Shown: piece by piece, positions 10,673-22,100 of the stretch
Layout: each line of letters opens with the position of its first letter
Numbering within the stretch: the stretch's first letter is position 1
From: Moniliella sp. 'wahieum'
Lineage: Eukaryota > Basidiomycota > Moniliellomycetes > Moniliellales > Moniliellaceae
Reading direction: 5' to 3'
Assembly (NCBI GenBank): GCA_003971905.1
Contig: RSEE01000006.1
Location: forward strand, 372,001-436,000
DNA length: 64,000 nucleotides
Position numbers and translations under genes: made by a program
The notes under the pieces: generated by a model
Database searches by the model: none
What the model was told of the DNA's origin: nothing
What the model saw: the letters and a program-made list of their open reading frames with translations, nothing else

Positions 10673-13600
10673 TCAAGCTTCATCGATCATCATTAATTCT
10701 TCATTTATCTCGATCGAGCTCATATACATGTCACGCGCACGCGGCTCTTTCAAACCTTCTTGGACCAGCCGTAAATATAAAACAGGGTGAGGGAAGCCAT
10801 GCTGAGGGGAGCTAGGATGGGACGGAACCGAACGACCATAAACGCTCCTCAAAGCTGTCGATCTGTTGGCGCGCTTCATCGACGCTTGAATGTCGGGGAG
10901 AAGAGAAGAAGGGCGTCTAGGAGTTCCCGTTCGCGAACCCCGTCCGGGCAAGCCAACTTACCAGCCCAGCCAGTTGTTCGGGCGTGTCAAATGCAGCCCA
11001 TCGGCGAGGACAGTATACCGTACCCAGCTCCGCCTGGGCACGAGCAACCACCGTGGCCCAGCGCTGGGGGGTCTGGGCCCAAGCGCGCATCAGTTGAGCG
11101 GACGCAACATCAGAGGTCTGCACCAGGAGCTGGCCCACTCCTCCCCCCTTTAACGTGTCATCAAAGGCAATAATACTGTCGAGCCACCAATACTGGTTAT
11201 GGAACCGATCCTTGCCGAGTGGACGAACGCAGGTCAGTACGACCAGTGGCAACCAATCTCCACCAATTCCTTGTGCGTATTATCCAGATCCGCCAGCCCC
11301 TTTTGGCATTGCGCCAAATCCGGGAGGCGCACAGGGGCAGGCATCGGAGCAGAATCGACAGTAGACGGCTTGGCCGGTGCTGGAAGATGAGGAGAGGCAG
11401 CAGTAGCTGATGGCATTGGACATGCAGTAGGCCGGGGGCGTTTCTGGACAGGTTCAGGAGTGGATTGCGATAGGGACGGCCAATGGACGAGGGATCCAGT
11501 ATAGGGTCATCTTTAGCCATAAAAGCCAAATTGGGATTGGCCACATTCGGCAAAACCTCCGGGAGCTCAGGTGAGCGGGGTGACGGTGGGATGACGGGTT
11601 GCAGGGGTTCAAGAGGAGGCACAAGGGACTTCCGTCCCAGCGGCAAAGACCTAGGGAAAGGCGCAGATACCACGGAGAAGCAGGCGGAGTCGAGGCTGAG
11701 CTGATTTGGACCACGGTCGCATGCTGCTTTGAGGCGGATGCACCAGACAAAGAAGTGTTGGCGCCATTCACAGAGCCAATGCGCTGCGAATGAACGACAG
11801 GATGTGCGGTGCAGGCTTCGCGGGTTTAGCCAGCGCTGTGTGTGTGCATGCGCGGGTTTCGCTCTTACTAAATCCGATTGTTGCCTTCCGAGATGAACCT
11901 GAACCAGGTTACGGAGTTTCTTCTGGCGTTCCTCGATAGCACCAATGCGCTTAGTATTCTGGTCGTGCGCGGCCCGAGCTCGGCTAAACAGTGTGCGCAC
12001 AGGCTTGGTGCCCAACACGTTGTCGATCAGGGAAGAGACAATGAACAACCTCTGGCTGAATGACAGAGCAAGTACCGTTCGGTAAGGTGAACGCTAAGCG
12101 GGGTCTGGGCCGCGTCCCGAGGGGCAGTGGGATATAATTCCAACTCCCGCCGAGTCAACGTCCTCACCACCTCCAGCACGTCCGTTTGGCCCTTGACACC
12201 CTGCACCATAACTTGAAGGATCTCCTCCCAGGTCGGCAGACTGCCAGGTTCGTCTAATGGCTGGGGAAGGTCCTCTGGGTGGCACGAGCCGACGTACCCG
12301 AGCAGGGCGTGTAGCCAGCGGATCTTCTTCCATGATGAATCAATCAGTTCCTTCTCCCACGTGTGGCCCAGAGAGGCACAAAGGGTCTTGGCATCTTTCC
12401 ACAGTTGGTCTGGAGGCGTGGGTTCAGGGACGGCGGTGGGTTTCTCAGTCTTTTCCGTTCCCTCCGCCCTGTCCTCTTCTGGTATGTAGACAGGGTCCGC
12501 CCTAGTGCCTCCGCCATCAATATGCTCGGCCTTCTGATACGCCTGAACCACTTCAGTGGCAACGCGAGCGGTCGCGGTAGATAGGTCCGATAACCCATTT
12601 ACACAGTCCTGGTTTTCCCGGTCAATGGCAAGCGCTTGCAACAACAGCCCATGAATCGCAGCCAGCAACGGAGGTACAGTTGGCAAGGTCATGGCGCCAG
12701 GTTTCCCCAGATCCACTGGGCTGTACTGTAGAGCCAAAACCAGGTCATCTACCCAGAAACCATCCAGTCCGAGAACAGGGCCACAACTTGTCAAGGCGTG
12801 CCAAGCGAAGATGACACGTTCCAACTCAATAGGACGCAGATGACGGACGAAATTGTACTTGGGAGGGAGAGATGGAGTCCTGTCGGTCCCGTCGAATGAG
12901 GCGCGGGGGTACAGGTCCATGGCACCCGCTTCGACCGTGGCATTTTTGGGCAAAAAAGTCATGTACTTGATTGAGGGGAGCAAGAACAAACTGAGGTTGG
13001 CGGACGAACCGCGTTGGCTTTCCTCCGTAATTCCAGATCCTCGGCCGGCGGCCGTGAATAAAGCGGGATTGACGGATGCACCACGTTGGCTTGCCTTGAT
13101 AATCCCTGGTCTTCTTTGTCCACGGTTGGTGACAATAATGCCGGAGACGCCGATGGATGGGCAGTCGCCTGGGAATTGTGATGTAATGCAGGGTCTGGCG
13201 CTTCAATGACGGCAGGGTTGGTGGTTTGTGGAGGGGGTTGAAAGGGGATGGACCCCAGGGAAGGTATATCGTGAGCGGAAGATTGAATGTTGCCCTGGGG
13301 GTGAGTTTGATTGGCCGGAGCCAATACCTGGTTCCCTGAGGAGGGAACGGGTGTGGTGGACAGAGCACGTACATCGAGTGCAGTGGACGTGTCAGGGTGA
13401 GGAACCAGGACTGCTGGGTAGGTAGGGGATTGAGAAGGTTGAAGGGGCGCCGGATGTGCGGAGGCGACTCCCCGGAGTAGGGAATCGAATGCGGGCGAGT
13501 CTGGAAATGTTCCGCAATGGGCAAGGTTAGCAGCTGGCGTACACACTCATGCGCGTAAGGGGCGGGAAGAGCTGGAGGAGGCGAGTTCGATGTGTCCCTC

Positions 13601-16395
13601 GCAGAGCTATAAGCTGGCGCCTGTGATCATGTAGGACATTCAGGAGGGACAGATGACTGCGTAGGGCCTTCTCGGGTTGAGTGTTCCCACCTCCTGGATT
13701 CGGTACACCACGCCAACGAGCCAGCGAGCCCTGCAATCCGGATATGGCCTGTTCGTTTTCGGATAGGCGAAGGGAAGCATGCGAAATATTACGCCTCGCC
13801 TGCATCACATGCACCCACCATTTTGCCATTTCTCGCGTCAATGAGATGTTGGTGTCCTGTGCGTTTGTTCTGTGTACCTGCTGCCGCAAAATTCTGCCGC
13901 TAGCGCCCGACGCGTGCATTGACTCGAGTTGACTACCACAGCGCCGCCGATAGGTGCTTTGGGAAGGTTAGCCCCTGCATAGCAGACATTATAGGTACGC
14001 ACATACTAGTGTACCCATCTGGGGCACAGCGATCGACTCTGCTTGAACGCGAGACTTAATGGAGGCGAGCAATGTGCCCACAACTCTCGCTTGAGGATCC
14101 GAGGAAGGAATATGACGGTGGAGTGCCGATAGGGTCTTGACTAGAATTTGAGATTGGGGCGTGGCCTGGTTTAGGGCTTCATCCTGGGTTTGAAAGAGAG
14201 TCTGGGTTTGAGTTCGAGATCCGGTTTGGGTTTGGGCTTGGGCTTGGGCTTGGGACTGGGCCTGAGCTTGGGCATGGGCATGGGCCTGGGCTTGAGCTTG
14301 GGCTTGAGCTTGGGCTTGAGCTTGGGCTTGAGCCTGGGCTTGGGCTTGAGCATGGGCCTGTGCTTGGCATGGACTCGGGCTTGAGCTTGGGACTGGGCCT
14401 GGGCTTGGGCATGGGCTTGGGCTTGGGCCTGTGCTTGTGCATGAGCATGGGCTTGAGCTTGAGCTTGAGCTTGAGCCTGGGCCTGGGCCTGGGCCAAGAC
14501 CAACACCTGGTTTGCATGTTTTTGCACGAGTGGCTCACCGAGGAGGGAAGATGGCACAGGGCGGGTCAGCGTGTGTGAATGCCCAACAGGAAGTTGGGAG
14601 AAGCCGGGTGGAATTGTGGGGTTATTGTGCCCTGGTTCAAGGCCACGAGGAAGTGGGGCAGTAGGGAGGCGTTCTGCACCCCCAGGGGGCTGCTGCCAAG
14701 GTGAAGCACAGTCATGTTTGATGCCAGCGCAGGCGGCCGTAATGTGGGGTGAAAGGCGGGAGAGGCAATAGCATTCGTTACAGGGACAGTGAGAGGCGGG
14801 GATGGTTGATTCGAGTCGGATGGCCTTGGCCGTTTGGACGGCCGCGTCGGTTCCTCGTCGTTCTCCTCATCATCACCCCTAGTCAGATCGACTATCTGGG
14901 TGCGGCTGTAATGCCGATCTTGATTCGAATGGAGGCGTGGTGGGACAGGCAACGTGACGCTCGTAGGGGTAGGAGCCGATTGCGCGTTGAACGGGTTGGA
15001 AAGCGTGAAAACTACCCTAAGTGCAGCCATTACACTATCTGCGCCGGATGCAGACGGCGGGCTCTCCGGGCGTCGGTACAAGGCCGAGGAATTTGCTGGG
15101 TTTGATAAGAGAAAGTGGGCAGCCCATTCCACGGCGGGCGGGGTCCAGTCATCCTCCTCAGGAACCAATTCTCCAGGGTAAAACGGTGAAAGGGAGGATA
15201 GGCACCATGCCTATTGCATTGCTCGGTTGGAGCAGTAAAAGGCCGGGGAGAGGAGGGCTGCATCGCAGCGCGGATAAAGCGGGGAGGAGAGGACTCCCCA
15301 TGCACGGGGTGGACGAGCAAGCTCGGAAGATGCCATTGTCCTTCGAGACTGATTGACAAAAGCGCTTGCATCGGGCCAGGAATTGCTAGTGGCGTCGTAC
15401 AGCGGCCCCAGCAGGACCTCATACTGGTACTCCTGGGGAGAGTCCAAAATGTGCCCATATGGGAAGAGCGGGGCACACGTGCCAACACTGTGGATGAGCG
15501 TGTCGGCGGTTAGCTCTGGTGGGGGCGAAGGGCCCGGAGCATCTTTAGGAGCAGAGTTGCTCAGCGCCTCGTTGGAAACGCCATTGATCAAAGGAGCAGT
15601 CCGCTGCTGGAGCATGAGGCGCAAGATATTATAGGGTGTCCGCAAGCCTCTGCCGGCTGGTAATTGCTCAAGCAACGCCCAGAGCCAGCGGGGGCGGACA
15701 GCCACAATAATACCCCAGCGAAGCTCGTGAGGCGTGAGACGAACAGCGACACGCTCGCCGACGAAGAAGCGTTGATTGAATGCGTGTTCGAGCTGGAGCG
15801 CCAGCTGGTGGACGCGAGCGGCCGGCATGAGCCCCGCGCCAGCCTCGTTAGTCGGGAAGAGCGTGAGGCGCTGGATGGGTGGCAGACTGTGCCTTGCTCT
15901 GGGGCGAGAGGGGGAGAGCGACCGCTAGCTCAGGACAGAGCGCATCAGAGCATATTTGAGCGCACGAGGTATTTCAACATACAGGAACACAGGGCAGCAG
16001 CTTCAGCGTGGCAACTCTGGAAGAGGTCCAGGCCATGGCGGCCAGTGATGCGGTCGACAAATATGGGAGTGCGGTAGTAGGCAAGGCGCTGAGCGCAGAG
16101 CCTGCTCAGAGCAGAAGGGTCAGTGGATCGTTGCAGGATACTGGGGTGAAAGAGGTGGAGGGGGCCGAGGCAGGGGCACATACTCGGGGGGGGAAAACTC
16201 TCCCCAGTGAGTTTGATGGTGTAGGCGGCGCATGCAGCCAAGGAGGGGGGGGGGGGCGGGGCGTCCGGCCGAGCGGACATGCCCGCGGAGAATGGCGGTG
16301 GCGGCGGGGGGGAGAATACGTGGGGGGGCGCTTAGGAGCCGATACCGCTCTCCGCAAAAGAGCGCGGCGACGCGTTTGGGCAAAAAAAGCTGCAT
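10673..16395 (-). CDS. Itc1/ACF1-like ISWI-complex subunit (WAC-DDT-WHIM)
   Basis: Predicted large partner of an ISWI chromatin remodeller, nuclear. A likely start is MQLFLPKRV at 16,395. WAC-like pieces are YYRTPIFVDRITGRHGLDLF near 16,000-16,080 and QLEHAFNQRFFVGERVAVRL at 15,730-15,800. A long Ala-Gln repeat lies at 14,223-14,497. DDT domain at about 12,660-12,830 (IELERVIFAWHALTSCGPVL). WHIM1-like helices near 12,300-12,360 (SSWKKIRWLHALLGYVG). A coiled coil near 11,880-12,020 (TKRIGAIEERQKKLRNLVQV). WHIM2/3 at 10,930-11,250, with RPLGKDRFHNQYWWLDSI and a final WAAFDTPEQLAGLVSWLART. It ends IEINEELMMIDEA at 10,673. One likely intron has donor gtatgtgcgt near 14,005 and acceptor TGCAG near 13,977. 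The frame changes many times, so residue numbers are not reliable. Confidence 0.83.
14223..14497 (-). repeat. hexanucleotide repeat encoding Ala-Gln/Ala-His dipeptides
   Basis: About 275 bp of near-perfect hexamers (plus strand GGGCTT/GAGCTT/GGCCTG). Read on the minus strand in the frame that joins the flanking coding sequence, it gives about 90 residues of alternating Ala with Gln, His or Ser. One frame slip occurs near 14,370 (around CGAGTCCATGCC on the minus strand); past it, the continuing frame leads into TQDEALNQATPQSQ and then a long non-repetitive coding stretch. The other frames read Lys-Pro, Ser-Pro or, on the plus strand, Gly-Leu. Confidence 0.9.
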
Positions 16396-17020
16396 CCGCC
16401 CACGCCTGCGACGGCCCGCAGCGGCGCCTTCGAGCTTCATCGCCTCTTCCAGGAAAGCCACACGCCACCCCCCGCCCCATCACCGGTGACATGTGACATG
16501 TAGTGACTAGTGACTAGTGACATGTGACACGCATGACTGGCAACGCGTGGTGACACACTGCCCCGGCCCACCCAGCACCGCGCCAACCCGTGCACCGTCG
16601 TGCTAGGGTTTTTGCATGTGTCCTTCTGGCCATGTCGATCTCTCCGCCTCTTCCGCCGCCGTGTCTCAGCGGTTCATCCCGTTCATTCACCTACAACAAG
16701 GGCTCTTCTCATGGTTCAGACCCAGTGCCATAGCAACTGTGTCTGATGAGTCCCGCTTTTGGGCCCGGCTCCGTGCGTCCATGCTTTGTAGAGCTTGTGA
16801 AGGGGGCTCTCTGTAATATACCAACCACATTACGATGTATAACCTACTCCCATATTCGCTCAATGAGCCTGTCGCGCAAAATCGTCGCTTACCCGACGAC
16901 CCTCAACCGAACATGGCTTCAACAATATGCCCCCCGCATCCCAACACAACTAATGCGGTCTCTCATTTTCAAGTGAAGTCTCGGCCGATATTATGACACC
17001 AATTCACTGCGGCACAGCTT
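16396..17020. other. intergenic region with GTGACATGTGAC and TAGTGAC repeats
   Basis: Directly upstream of the Itc1-like gene. At 16,485-16,560 it holds several GTGACATGTGACA words, TAGTGACTAGTGACTAGTGA-type tandem copies and GTGGTGACAC. The rest (16,600-17,000) has no recognisable gene; it may include decayed retroelement sequence continuous with the Gypsy fragment to its right. Confidence 0.5.
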
Positions 17021-17427
17021 TTCTTGATCCGCCGGGACGGGTATATGTCTAGCCAGCGACCTGCTGCTGACGGCCTCGACTATCATTACGTCGGCCCCTT
17101 TCCCATTGTCCACGCTGTGGGCCGCGCCGCGTACCAGGTCCACCTTCCCGACTACCTACACCTCCATGACGTGTTTCATATGTCCCTCTTGCGTGCACAT
17201 ACACCCCAGGTGGCATGGACCCTGCCCGCGCTTGATCGATCCCCGCCTCCTCTCCCCGAATATGCTGACGATGGTGCGGTTCATCACCAGGCCGAGCACG
17301 TCCTTGACTCTCGCTGGAAGGGGCCGTGAAGGCTACATTGAGTACTTCGTTCGCTTCCGGGGCTATATCCCGTCCACGAGGGGCATGGGTACCCGGAACA
17401 TTCATGGGTCCGTCGTGAAAATGTAGG
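17021..17427 (+). mobile_element. Ty3/Gypsy remnant: integrase C-terminus and chromodomain
   Basis: Only the 3' end of a pol gene remains. HYVGPFPIVHAVGRAAYQVH, then LHDVFHMSLLRAH, is the typical post-integrase segment of fungal Gypsy elements. EHVLDSRWKG begins the chromodomain; after a frame change it continues YIEYFVRFRGYIPS, and in a third frame GYPEHSWVRRENV supplies the conserved Trp-Glu region. No reverse transcriptase, RNase H or integrase core lies upstream within the window, so the copy is 5'-truncated. Confidence 0.8.
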
Positions 17428-17613
17428 GCTATCCTGTCACCCAATGACTACGCTCGCTCCAATTTCCACATCTGCATCCTGTGTCCTCTCGCTCTTCCTT
17501 CCCTTTTGCTTCTGTTCTCTGTCTCTGCCCGATGCCTTCTGTTTTCTCCCACGAACGATCTTGCCTTTCCCCCACCTCTGACAAGACCTTGGTCTCCCTC
17601 GTTTAGTCCCGAC

Positions 17614-18030
17614 TGTTACATATCCGTGTACTCTGTTACACTTTCCTCAAAGTGATGCTTGCCGTGAGAGAGACGGGGTACCGTGTAGGAATCGCGCAGA
17701 TGTACTAGGTCCTCAGCAGCGTTGAGAGCTGTGATGGGATGATACACCAACATCTAGACGTGCCACAGGAACGAGACGAAGATGATGACCTGTGATTGAC
17801 TGTTGACAGATAAATCTTTCTCTCTTTTCTTTGTGGGGGGGAGAGTCTATATATCCCGAGATCCCGACGAGAGGCTATACTAAGAAAAGGGGATAGGGAA
17901 AGAACAATCAAGTCAAGGGAAGCCGCGCATGCGTTAATAGCTGTCAAGGGGACAAATGGTACCCCAGAGTCACGAGCGAAGTCGGGTCAGATCTCAGACC
18001 TACCTGTGGTCACCCTTTTTAGTCACCACA
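17614..18030 (+). repeat. possible 3' LTR of the Gypsy remnant
   Basis: Begins TGTTACA at 17,614, about 190 bp after the chromodomain. It contains a TATA-like TCTATATATCCC at about 17,845-17,858, as expected for a promoter-bearing LTR. I cannot see the other LTR or a clear right border, so the end is a guess. Confidence 0.3.
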
Positions 18031-19190
18031 GATTGACTGGTCCGGCTGAGTTGTTCTATATCCTGTTTTCCCCCTTTGTCTATGATCCCCTTTTCTTTCT
18101 CCGTGTGACTCATCTCGCATGTTCTCTTCCCCGCCGATGCATATATACCACAGCCTTCCGGCTTTCAGCCCAACCGTCCATACCCCATACCCCATTTCCA
18201 CATCGGACACATCTCTCCGCCCTCTCCCTCCTACTTTCCCCCCCTTGCACCATCTCCACCGCCGCACAGGTGCCAGTGCGTCCAACGCGGCCCACCCCGA
18301 TGGCCGACGCCAACGACTCTCCGTTCCCCCTCGCGCCCACCTTAAGAAAGAATGCCAGAAAGAGAGCCACATCAGAACTATAGAAACACTGAGCGTCCAT
18401 CTGTGTCATCGTTTGGCTGATCTCGCTCCCATTTCTATTTCTTCGTCCCGAGCGTCTCGCTCCTTCCCTGTTCCCATGCGCTCTACTCTACCTGCTTCCC
18501 CACAAATGATTGCTACTTCTCTCTCGGCGATTCTTCACTCAAAAGCTCTCATCTTTCTGTGGCCCTCCAATTTACACTAGCCAAGGCTGAATGACCAACA
18601 GCACTATAGAACAACCGAGGAGCAATTTAATGACCCGCGCAGCATCGACCATCAAATTTCAAAGCTGCGTTCGGCTGTCAGCGGTGTGTATCAGAACAGT
18701 AGTTTAGGGGACTGTTGGTTGCAACTGGGAGGCTGCAAAGTGGGCAAGCGCTTTATACAGATCACGTGATGACCGATGACCACCTTCCCTGATCGATGAT
18801 CGAGGGTGTCGAAGTCCTCGATCCTCGATCATACCAATTTCAAATTTACTCGGCCCTAGCCTTGCATCAAGGCTTTGCCTTGCAGACGCAGCAGATGGAG
18901 GGACAACGAAGCCTGCTCCCCGCTCAAGCTCAACGCTCAACGGTCGCTAGTCGTCGAGTCATCGATCATCCTAGCCATCAATGACAGATCATCGGCGTCA
19001 CGCGTCAGGAGCCCCGCGCCACAGGCCGTGTCGCCGCATACTTTGAGTGTCATGCATCCGTCACACATCATCCACATGCATCACCGCTGCTCATGCATCG
19101 GATGCGTAAACCCTACGTGACCATGCCTCCGATCACGACGCCGGCCGGCATCATAGTCAGCTGCCCCAATACGCCCAAGCCTAAGGCCTA
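18031..19190. other. intergenic region, nothing recognisable
   Basis: Pyrimidine-rich up to about 18,560 (many TCTC and CCCC runs). From about 18,770 to 19,100 it is rich in GATCGATGATCG-like and GCGTCACGCGTC-like words, similar to other intergenic patches here. It contains the promoter of the HECT ligase gene; no TATA box is convincing. Confidence 0.45.
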
Positions 19191-22100
19191 ATGCCGCTCC
19201 CCCCCGTATCGACCACATCCAACCAACCCAGCAGTCTCCGCCACCACCGCCACCAGCCTACGCTGCCGGAGCCCGCCATTTCCTCCTCGCTGCCGCCCGC
19301 CATGCCGTCTTCTACGCTTGACTCGGACGGCGACGAGCTCATGCCCGATGCGTCTGCACCGGCAACCCATGCATCTGCCAGTGGTGCTCCTGACAGCCAT
19401 GGCTCGGACCACTACCCCGTCCTTGATGACCCTAGTATCAGTATTGCGTCTGATCTTTTAGACGACGATGGCGATGGCGATGGTATGGACCCTCAAGACC
19501 TAGGGCACGAGGATGAGATGAGGATGAGGGGGACGAGGATGAGGACGAGGACGAGGACGAGGACGATGAGGACGATGGCTACTATCCCGACGGGGCTAAC
19601 CTCGGCATTGATCTCCGCGCCATGGCCAGCTTTTTCTCCAACTTTAACGAGCGCTTCAAGGTACTCTTGTCCGCCATCAAACCTGGCTCTGAACCATCCG
19701 AACAACTTGATGCGCTCGAAGAGCTCGCTGGGCTCTTGAGCATCAGTCAAGAGGACTCGCTCCTTGGTCAATTTCCCACCCGCGCTTTTGTTCGCGAGTT
19801 TGTCCGCATCTTAGGCGGCACGCCTCCCACCGGTGCGCACGACGACGAAGACTCTGTCCAGGAAGAAGTAGACCCTGAAGTGGCTGCAATTCTGAGCGCA
19901 GTTGGGAACGAGTCCAAGTCCGAGCGGCAGGTGCTCGCCTGCCGGTGCCTGGCCAACCTGATTGAGGCCATGCCCCAGGCGGCTCGTCGTCGTACAATCT
20001 GGCGGTGTTGAAGCCATGGTTTCCCGCCTGCTGGAGATTGAGGTCATTGATCTGGCAGAACAGGCTGCAAACACTTGAAAATCAGTGTGGACTACCCTGC
20101 CTCAATCGTCAAGGCCGGTGGGTTGATGGCTGTCCTTATGTACCTCGACTTCTTTAACCTCCACGTCCAACGCACGGCGGTGACAACATTTGCAAACTGC
20201 TGTCGCAAGCTCCAAGAAAGCGATGTAGGCATGTCCGCGACACCATCCCTCTCTTGTCCAACATGCTCGGCAACAGCGATAGGCGTATTCAAGAGCAAAC
20301 ATGCAAGTCCATCGTCCGTATTCTCGAGAGCTACCGCTTGTTCCCCGCCGTGCTGGCTCAATTGGTTACACCTGAGCTTTGTGTCGCTCTAGAGAAGGTT
20401 CTTGTACCACCAGCACCGATGTTGACGGGCCTACTTCTGCAGCTCCTGTGGCTACCATCCCTAGTTCCATGGTCACCGACTTGGTTCGCGCTCTTACCTA
20501 TGCCACCCGTTCCTCCCCCGCCGTTTCGCGTCATCTGCTGGAAAGCAATCTAGGCGATGCACTGTAATGCCATCCTTACCGGATCCCGTGCTCCCACGCG
20601 GACGAAGTGTCACCACCAACAGGCACAGGCAAGGTGGCATTACTGCAAAACCTTAGCACGCGGCCCAAGGAACAACTTCAAGAGGCACTCAGTTTGACCA
20701 TTGAGTTACTTCCCCTATCCTCCCAAGACAGGGGTGTTTGATGGACGCAACTACACGGAGCGCGCGTTGCAGCTCGTAACAGGCGAGCGGACAGCAGATC
20801 AAGCTGCCTCAATGGCGAAGCTGAATGCAGTCAAAGCCGCCCCAACCGAGATGGATCCTCAACAAGCCAAGCCTGTCTTGGCGCTCTGCAAGCTTATGCT
20901 CCCGCGCTGGTGGAGATTCATGCTGCGTCTGTCACACCCGCTGTGCGCCACACGGCGATTGTAGCCATTCTGAGGATCTTCGGCTTTGCCAATCCGACTC
21001 AGTTGGCTCAGCTCTTGGTTCCGGTGGCTGTCCCTGCCTTTTTGGCTGGTGCTGTCGTCTGATGATGCACCCGCGCTGGTGCAGGGATCCCTTCAGATTG
21101 TCGAGCTCCTGGTCGTCAAGTTGGGCGCAGAGTACTTACGCTTTCTGGAGCGGGGGGCGTCATCTGGGAAATCAAGCAGCTGGCTGAGCAAGAACTGTCA
21201 GGTGAACCGGGCCCGATCTACTCCGTTCCTAAGGAGGAACGTCGCTCCAAGGTCAATGCCAAGGGGCATCGCATCTGACTGCAGCTCAACAAAGGACATG
21301 ATCATTGTGCGGGCTCGCATCTTCCAAGCGCTCTACACTTCCCCTCGTCAGGCGGACACAAACGTCCTGCCTAGGGCAGAGGCTCTGGCGAATCTCATTC
21401 GTACGAGTGGCCTCACCTCCACCGAGGAAGCTCGTCGTGCGCTCGATGATATCCTTCTGGCCGTGACTTCAGAGGACGATGGTCTGGCTGGATGGGAGCT
21501 GCTCGCAGTCGGGTCTGATTGATGGACTGCTTGTCCTTCTTGGCGACACGGACGCACCTCTCGCTCCCACTGTACGGAGGCAGTTGTTTGATCAAGCGGT
21601 TGCTCGGCACCCAGACGGGGCACGCAAACTGGTTCAACGCCTTCAAGAAACAGTGAGCCGAAGTGAATCGGTCGAGGTGGTTAGTCTGTCGGGAGCGTTG
21701 GACGAGGAGATGCGTCGATTGCCCGGTTTGGCCTTAACGAAACAGATGCGGCTCAAACTCGTCTCGTCTGATTCGAACGTCCCTCGATCGTGTCAGACGC
21801 TGATGATCGGCATTCATGCTGTTGCTCTCGTATCGGAGTTGGACGAGTTCCTCCGTTCCAAGATCCAAGTGGCACAGTCGGTTGCTAATGGTGCAGGTGG
21901 AAATCGGCTGTCGTCGGTCTGGCGGCGTTTGCTGCTGCAGCTGAGCACCACCACCGAGACTAAATGATCAAGCTACTTCGCCGGGACCTCATTTTTCGGT
22001 TCGCCCACTGTCCGACGGCGACGATGGGCCTGCACGTCGTGAGGCGGCCGCTCGTACCTTGATGCAGGGGTTGTTGAGAGGCGCGTTTGATGACATGCCC

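Noticed and set aside
14223..14497. CRISPR-like or minisatellite array with spacers
   Set aside because: Units are contiguous hexamers without spacers, inside a fungal coding region.
14190..14578. Plus-strand Gly-Leu repeat frames
   Set aside because: Mirror image of the Ala-Gln repeat; the minus-strand frame is the one that continues into non-repetitive Itc1-like sequence.
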